Source: an uncultured Collinsella sp. | GTDB taxonomy: Bacteria; Actinomycetota; Coriobacteriia; Coriobacteriales; Coriobacteriaceae | Direction of reading: 5' to 3' | NCBI GenBank assembly: GCA_900547025.1 | Contig: UREZ01000074.1 | Coordinates: forward strand, 1-9,526 | Length of the DNA: 9,526 nucleotides | In this document: in pieces, positions 5,277 through 9,526 of the stretch | Layout: each line of letters opens with the position of its first letter | Position numbering within the stretch: position 1 is the stretch's first letter | Position numbers and translations under genes: made by a program | The notes under the pieces: generated by a model | Database searches by the model: none | Told to the model about the DNA's origin: nothing | The model's input: the letters and a program-made list of their open reading frames with translations, nothing else

Positions 5277-6472
5277 TCCTCCGATGCGCCTTCGCGCGCT
5301 CGCATGACCTCGATACCATGCGAGCGTGCGAACTCGACGAGCTCTGCGTTGCGGGCGTTTATGGTGCCGAAGGCGGCGGGGCACACGATAAGGCGCGTGC
5401 AGTGGACGAGGAGCTCTTTGGCGCGGGCTATGGTTTTATCCCCGATCGGCTCGAAGGCGCGCTCGGCCACGCATTCCGTCGCCAGGTCGCGCGCGAGCTC
5501 GCAGTCGATGTCCCCTTCGTGCAGAACGCCCGCGTAGAACGCCTTGCCCTGCCGGATGAGCTGGCGAAACACAGCCGACCCCGTACCTGCGCCGGCGATG
5601 ACGAACGTGTGCGCATCGCCGTGCGGGCGCCCAATTTCCACGCTGCCGAAGCGCTCGTTGAAGGTGCCATGTTGAAGGCCGTAGAGCTCGCCAATCGTCT
5701 CGCGCGTGAATATGTCCTCGGGTGCGCCGGCGCGGAAGACCCGGCCGTCCTTCACGCAAATCACCTTGTCGGCGCTTTTCTGCGCGAGCTCGAGTTCGTG
5801 GATGGACATGATGACAGCAACATTCCGCGATTTCGCAAGGTGGCGAAGTATTCGCAGCAGGTCGATCTGGTAGCGGATATCGAGATACGACGTGGGCTCG
5901 TCGAGCACGAGCACGCGCGGATCCTGCGCGATGGCGCGTGCGAGCATGACGCGCTGGCGTTGCCCGTCGCTTATCTGCATGAAGTCGCGCTCGGCAAGCT
6001 TTTCCACATGTGCGGTTTTCATGGCCTCGTCGACCCGATTATGGTCGTCGGGCGTGAGTGTGCCCATTCGCCCGGTGTAGGGATGCCTTCCCGCCTCTAC
6101 GATATCGCGGCAGGTGAGGAGCTCGGTCCGGGGTCGATCTGTCAGCATAACGGCAAGGTTCCTTGCGAACTCCGCCGTCTTCCATCGGGAAATCTCCCGC
6201 TCGTCGAGCTCGACCGCGCCGGCAAGCGGTGCCAGATGGCGTGTAATGGTTTTCAAGATGGTCGACTTGCCCGAGCCGTTCGGCCCGATGAGCGCCACGA
6301 CGTCGCCCGCGCGAACCTCCAGCTCGACGCCTTCGACTACGACCTTCTTGTCGTAGCCCGCCGACAGGTCGCTTATGCGGAAAAGCGGCGCTCCGTCAGC
6401 CTGCGTTTTTACCGGGGTTTCGAGGTTCGACTCCCCTCCGAGCGTTTTGGGCCGCGGCACGAATTCCCCCAT
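5252..6472 (-). CDS. FecE/HmuV-type ABC transporter ATPase with extra C-terminal domain
   Basis: The 406-residue ATP-binding subunit is predicted to power an iron-chelate, haem or cobalamin importer at the inner face of the membrane. The N-terminal ATPase (about 30-270) has Walker A GPNGSGKST (63-71), the GRHPYTG segment (128-134) typical of this clade, signature ISDGQ (167-171), Walker B VLVLDEP (187-193), D-loop SYLD (195-198) and H-loop His225 in SIHE. The Q-loop position reads VMLTDR, with Thr111 where Gln is usual. A second globular region (about 286-395) begins with a Rossmann-like FVIAGAGTGSA (289-299) and includes GVLHEGDIDCELARDLA (315-331). It resembles the C-terminal extension of some clostridial, Bacteroidetes and methanogen FecE-like ATPases. 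Normal members are about 250-270 residues. The start codon directly follows the permease TAG with no gap; GGTGAGG at the permease end can serve as ribosome binding site. It is the last gene of the operon. Confidence 0.92.
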   Translation of the reverse strand: MGEFVPRPKTLGGESNLETPVKTQADGAPLFRISDLSAGYDKKVVVEGVELEVRAGDVVALIGPNGSGKSTILKTITRHLAPLAGAVELDEREISRWKTAEFARNLAVMLTDRPRTELLTCRDIVEAGRHPYTGRMGTLTPDDHNRVDEAMKTAHVEKLAERDFMQISDGQRQRVMLARAIAQDPRVLVLDEPTSYLDIRYQIDLLRILRHLAKSRNVAVIMSIHELELAQKSADKVICVKDGRVFRAGAPEDIFTRETIGELYGLQHGTFNERFGSVEIGRPHGDAHTFVIAGAGTGSAVFRQLIRQGKAFYAGVLHEGDIDCELARDLATECVAERAFEPIGDKTIARAKELLVHCTRLIVCPAAFGTINARNAELVEFARSHGIEVMRAREGASEDSQLEWEG

Positions 6473-7513
6473 CTACCTCACCCGCTTCTTCAACATGAGC
6501 GTGATAACCACCGGCGCGCCGAAGATGGCGGTGACGGCGCTGATGGAAAGCTCGACGGGGGAGAACAGCGTGCGCGCGATCAAATCGCAGCCCGCGCAAA
6601 AGATGGCGCCTCCCAAGAAGCACGCAGGAATCACGCGGATGGGCTTCGACGACTTCAGCGCCGACTTAACGAGATGCGGAACCGCGATGCCTACGAACGA
6701 CACCGGGCCAGCGAACGCGGCCACGCAGGCGGAGAGCATGCTCGCTAGAAGGACGAGCACCACGCGGAAGCGTGCGACGTTCACGCCGACGCTTTTCGCG
6801 TAGGCTTCTCCCAGCTGGAAGGCGGAAAGGGGCTTCGATATCGCGAATACGCATGCGCTCACGGCGATCACCACGACCGCGATGACCGCGACGTCGTCCC
6901 AGCTCGAACCCGAGAAACTACCCAAAGACCAGTTGTGCAGGTTTACGATGGACTGGTCGTCGGCGAAGGCGATGAGGAAGTTCGTCGCCGCCGAGCAGAT
7001 GTATCCCACCATGACGCCCGCCACGATGAGCATGGCCATGGAACTTATGCGCCGTGCGATGAGGAGCACGAAGCCGATGGTGATAAGCGAGCCCACAAAT
7101 GCTGCGGCCACCATGGCCGGCGAGGACATGGCCTGGTTCGCGCCCAGAAGTACGATCATCGTAAGCGCGACGACGAACTTTGCGCCCGAGGAGACGCCCA
7201 AGATGAACGGGTCGGCGATGGGGTTGTTGAAAAACGTCTGTAGCAGGAACCCGGAGAGCGAAAGTGCCCCGCCGAGAAGCACGGCTGAAAGCACGCGCGG
7301 CAGACGAATCTCCCAGATGACCTGGCTTTCCATGGAATTGGCCGCGCCGCCCGAAAGGATGCCGGGGATGTGGTCTGCGGGCACGAGCACGCTCCCGATG
7401 CACAGGTTGGCCCCGACGATCACGATGAGGGCAACAGCGAGCAGCGCCGTCACGACGCGACACCGCGCAGCGCGCCCCGATTCGTCGTATGCCATGGAAA
7501 GCCGGTTTCTCAT
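6473..7513 (-). CDS. FecCD-family ABC transporter permease
   Basis: The 346-residue integral membrane subunit would form, as a homodimer, the channel of an iron-chelate, haem or cobalamin importer. Family hallmarks are RLPRVLSAVLLGGALSLSG (70-88), then LLQTFFNNPIADPFILGVSSGA (90-111). GPVSFVGIAVPHLVK (269-283) includes the coupling-helix region that contacts the ATPase, and SAVTAIFGAPV (325-335) is near the C-terminus. About nine to ten hydrophobic segments are visible, from 20-42 to 320-340. Length is normal. The start is ATG 7513, 4 nt (CGCC) after the lipoprotein's TAG. The only purine-rich site upstream (GAGGAA) is about 16 nt away, so initiation probably depends on coupling to the upstream gene. 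An in-frame ATG at 7495 is an alternative. The downstream ATPase gene begins immediately after its stop. Confidence 0.94.
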   Translation of the reverse strand: MRNRLSMAYDESGRAARCRVVTALLAVALIVIVGANLCIGSVLVPADHIPGILSGGAANSMESQVIWEIRLPRVLSAVLLGGALSLSGFLLQTFFNNPIADPFILGVSSGAKFVVALTMIVLLGANQAMSSPAMVAAAFVGSLITIGFVLLIARRISSMAMLIVAGVMVGYICSAATNFLIAFADDQSIVNLHNWSLGSFSGSSWDDVAVIAVVVIAVSACVFAISKPLSAFQLGEAYAKSVGVNVARFRVVLVLLASMLSACVAAFAGPVSFVGIAVPHLVKSALKSSKPIRVIPACFLGGAIFCAGCDLIARTLFSPVELSISAVTAIFGAPVVITLMLKKRVR

Positions 7514-7517
7514 GGCG

Positions 7518-9089
7518 CTAGCCGAGCTTCCTCAGATAATGGAAGTCGCTCGCGTCATCGCCGGTGAACGCCCCGTGCAGCTCGTCGATAATGTCGGCGG
7601 TAGAAGTCATCTGCTGGTACATGTCGGCGCTTGTGACCCAGACGTTGCCGTTCTTCACGGCTTTGAACTGCGACAATAGCGCATTTTTGCCTACGAAGTC
7701 GTCCAAGGTGGCAACCGATTCGTCGATGGTGCCGTTGTAGACGATGATGTCGGCATCCTTCGCCGTCGCGTAGAAGCGCTCCATTTCGAGCGTTACTGAT
7801 GAACCTGACGTCGACGCCGTCTGCGCGTCATCGAGCGCGTAGCTGCCGCCTGCAAGCTCGATCATCTGCGCCACGTAGTCGCCCGCCCGCCGCGTGACGG
7901 CGGCCCCGTTCGAGTTAATGTAGAAATACGCCACGGTTTTACCTGACGACGCGAGCCTCGACGCTTGCTCGACGCGGGCCTTCTGCTCGTTGAACAGGTG
8001 CGCGGCCTCGTCTTCCTTGTCGAATAGGACGCCGAAAAGCTTAATCCACTCGACGCGCCCGAGTGCTTCGGGCTCGCTCGACGACTGTTCGGTGAGCACG
8101 ACGAGCCCGAGCTTCTGCAGCTTTTCCTTCACATCGGGCGTGTGGTTGATCATGGTGTTCTCGATGGCGAGCGTGCAGCCCGAGGCCGATATTCGCTCGT
8201 AGTCGGGCGCGCTGTACTTGCCGCCGTAGGCGATCGCCCCACTTTCGAGTGCGCTTTTGAAGCCCGCGACCGAGCAATCGTCGGCCTTCGTGCCCGACAT
8301 GAGGATGTTGTCGTTCGCATCGAGCGCGTCGACCAGGCACATCGTCGCCGACGACACGAGGTACACCTTGTTGGCGGGGCGCCTTATGACCGCGATGTCG
8401 GAGCTCAACCCATCAGGTACCTTCGCATCTTGCGGTACCACGAGGAAGCGCTCCCCGTTCGAAATGCAGATAAGCCGCAGGCCGCCTTCGTACTCGTCGA
8501 CAGTGAAGTGCTCGGCGTATTCAAGCTGAAGCGCCCCCGTCGGCTCCCAGCCGCAGCCCAAATCGGCGTTGTGGAAGTCGGCCGCGGCGCTTGAAGCCGT
8601 TCCCGCAGGGGAGCCGCCGCTTGCATCGTCGCCCGATTTCTCCTTCATGGTGGATGAGTCGAAGTGGAGCGTGTAGTCGATGGTGTGCGGCGTCGACATG
8701 GCGACGGTCTCGGCCGACACGGCGATGTCCTCGTCGAGCGTGACGGGTATCTCGAACGTGGAGTTGCCGCCGTCGTTTATGGGCGCGTAGTCCACGCCGT
8801 TGACGGTCATTTTGTCGTAGTTCGAACTCGACCAGGTGATGGTCGCGGTGTAGGTGTCGCCATCCTTCACAATTGTGGTGGGTGAGGCGATGCTTGCGCG
8901 CCCTGACCCGCCGGAGAGCGAGACGCTCACAGTGTATTCCTGAGAGCCTGCCGTGCCACCGGTCGCGTTCGGGCTCGCACTGCACCCCGCGAAGGGAAGC
9001 GCGAACAGGGCGACGAGAACGCAGGCGATCGCGCGCACCGCGATGCTGCGACGCTTCCTGCTTTCCCCCTTGGGAAGAATCGACCGCAT
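7518..9089 (-). CDS. Substrate-binding lipoprotein: NEAT-like module fused to a periplasmic-binding-protein domain
   Basis: The 523-residue surface lipoprotein has a basic N-terminus (KGESRKRR, 7-14), a hydrophobic stretch (17-33) and lipobox FAGC with Cys36 as the predicted lipidation site. A Gly/Ser/Thr linker leads to a beta-rich module (about 50-146): EYTVSVSLSGGSGRASIASP (51-70), ATITWSSSNYDKMTVNG (82-98), STFEIPV (110-116) and AMSTPHTIDYTLHFDSS (130-146). The pattern resembles NEAT haem/iron-binding domains. A second low-complexity linker (150-168) precedes a class III periplasmic-binding fold (about 205-520), recognisable from PEALGRVEWIKLFGVLFD (340-357), the long helix after it, and KNGNVWVTSADMYQQ (479-493). 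Ordinary binding proteins of this type are about 300-350 residues; the extra length is the N-terminal module. It is followed 4 nt later by the permease gene. Substrate (haem, siderophore-iron or cobalamin) is inferred only from the partners; haem is favoured by the NEAT-like module. Confidence 0.88.
   Translation of the reverse strand: MRSILPKGESRKRRSIAVRAIACVLVALFALPFAGCSASPNATGGTAGSQEYTVSVSLSGGSGRASIASPTTIVKDGDTYTATITWSSSNYDKMTVNGVDYAPINDGGNSTFEIPVTLDEDIAVSAETVAMSTPHTIDYTLHFDSSTMKEKSGDDASGGSPAGTASSAAADFHNADLGCGWEPTGALQLEYAEHFTVDEYEGGLRLICISNGERFLVVPQDAKVPDGLSSDIAVIRRPANKVYLVSSATMCLVDALDANDNILMSGTKADDCSVAGFKSALESGAIAYGGKYSAPDYERISASGCTLAIENTMINHTPDVKEKLQKLGLVVLTEQSSSEPEALGRVEWIKLFGVLFDKEDEAAHLFNEQKARVEQASRLASSGKTVAYFYINSNGAAVTRRAGDYVAQMIELAGGSYALDDAQTASTSGSSVTLEMERFYATAKDADIIVYNGTIDESVATLDDFVGKNALLSQFKAVKNGNVWVTSADMYQQMTSTADIIDELHGAFTGDDASDFHYLRKLG
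8652..8942 (-). other. NEAT-like module within the binding lipoprotein
   Basis: Codons 50-146 of the lipoprotein form a self-contained beta-strand-rich unit flanked by low-complexity linkers. It begins YTVSVSL, passes the Tyr-rich SSNYDKMTVNGVDY and ends IDYTLHFDSS. This order (dGtY-like strand, central WSSxxY strand, final Y/FDxxLxFxS strand) recalls NEAT domains, though the classical YxxxY haem-ligand motif is not obvious. Confidence 0.5.
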
Positions 9090-9093
9090 GGCG

Positions 9094-9526
9094 TTACTTC
9101 AGTGCGTCGGCGCGCAGATCGACGCCGGCGGATTCGAACACGAGCGTGCGGTCGTACCACTGCTCTTTTCTAATACTCCACGCGGCGCAGGCGGTGTCCT
9201 CGTCGAGCGCTTCAACGGGCACGTCGTAGGTGTACTTGCCTTCCGCGTTTTCCACATAGGGGATGAAGTCGGCCTCGCTCGCGGCGGCAGCCTCGTCGCC
9301 CGTGCCCATGAAGAGCTTGCCGTAGCCCGTGCCGGAAAGCGTCATCACGCAGTGCATGGAGCCGTTTTCCACGATGAGCTGGGCGTCCACAATCCTGAAC
9401 ATGTTCGAGCTGGAATCTACGGTGATCGGATAGGTGCCGTCGGCCACCTTGTCGGCGGTGATGGGGGCAGCGCTTGCGCCCTCGGGCGCATCGGCCGCCT
9501 GACGGATAAAGTTGTCCACATCGTAC
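9094..9526 (-). CDS. Secreted or surface protein with C-terminal NEAT-like domain (5' part missing)
   Basis: The frame is open from the right edge to TAA 9096-9094. The visible 143 codons begin YDVDNFIR, so the gene starts outside the window; the GTG at 9519 is probably internal. Counting from that codon, a linker (VDNFIRQAADAPEGASAAP, 1-19) leads into a domain at 27-130: DGTYPITVDSSSNMF, VENGSMHCVMTLSGTGYGKL, KYTYDVPVEALDED and RKEQWYDRTLVFES. Strand order and the closing WYDRTLVF resemble NEAT (NEAr Transporter) domains. Two Cys (57 and 111) could form a disulfide. No sortase signal or membrane anchor is present at its C-terminus, so attachment, if any, must be N-terminal. The gene lies 4 nt before the binding lipoprotein and is presumably in the same operon, pointing to a role in presenting haem or iron to the importer. 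Function is inferred. Confidence 0.75.
   Translation of the reverse strand, partial: YDVDNFIRQAADAPEGASAAPITADKVADGTYPITVDSSSNMFRIVDAQLIVENGSMHCVMTLSGTGYGKLFMGTGDEAAAASEADFIPYVENAEGKYTYDVPVEALDEDTACAAWSIRKEQWYDRTLVFESAGVDLRADALK

Noticed and set aside
4898..6748. 616-codon plus-strand open frame covering part of TetR and the ATPase and permease genes
   Set aside because: It spans three genuine genes on both strands and the intergenic gap, and has no domain or ribosome binding site.
9130..9519. GTG at 9519 as the start of a small 141-residue protein
   Set aside because: The frame remains open to the window edge, no ribosome binding site is visible, and a surface NEAT-like protein would need an N-terminal signal peptide. 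A truncated longer gene is more likely.

Overview
The window reads as chromosomal DNA from a high-GC Gram-positive gut actinobacterium, most likely Coriobacteriia (Collinsella-like). This rests on G/C-rich third codon positions, the resemblance of the housekeeping proteins to that group, and a lipoprotein-based ABC importer. The organism name is an inference from sequence character; no search was possible.

Left part (1-5139, all genes on +). An upstream gene's terminator (1-30) is followed by a PfkB-family sugar-phosphate kinase (159-1091) with its own terminator. Next is a class II CCA-adding tRNA nucleotidyltransferase with an HD domain (1256-2650). Two identical tandem tRNA-Glu(CTC) genes (2778-2854 and 2877-2953) follow, with a clear promoter in front and a strong intrinsic terminator behind. 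After them come a polytopic membrane protein of the LPG-synthase/flippase-like family (3104-4411) and a TetR-type regulator (4528-5139) with an inverted repeat upstream. These look like independent housekeeping units rather than one operon.

Boundary (5140-5251). Between TetR and the converging right-hand operon lies a short minus-strand relic of an IS3-family transposase (5142-5225). Codon choice also changes here: alanine moves from mainly GCC towards GCG, and phenylalanine from frequent TTT to TTC.

Right part (5252-9526, all genes on -). This is a tightly packed operon for an iron-, haem- or cobalamin-type ABC importer. In transcription order it holds a secreted or surface protein with a NEAT-like domain (3' part only, 9094-9526), a lipoprotein with an N-terminal NEAT-like module fused to a periplasmic-binding-protein fold (7518-9089), a FecCD-type permease (6473-7513), and a FecE/HmuV-type ATPase with an extra C-terminal domain (5252-6472). 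Gaps are 4, 4 and 0 nt, so translational coupling is likely. The inferred route is capture by the NEAT-like modules, handover to the fused binding domain, then transport through the permease driven by the ATPase. The operon promoter and first gene(s) lie beyond the right edge, so its regulation cannot be read here.

The most notable points are the NEAT-like plus binding-protein fusion beside a second NEAT-like protein, the ATPase's additional C-terminal domain, and the transposase relic with the codon-usage change at the cassette edge.
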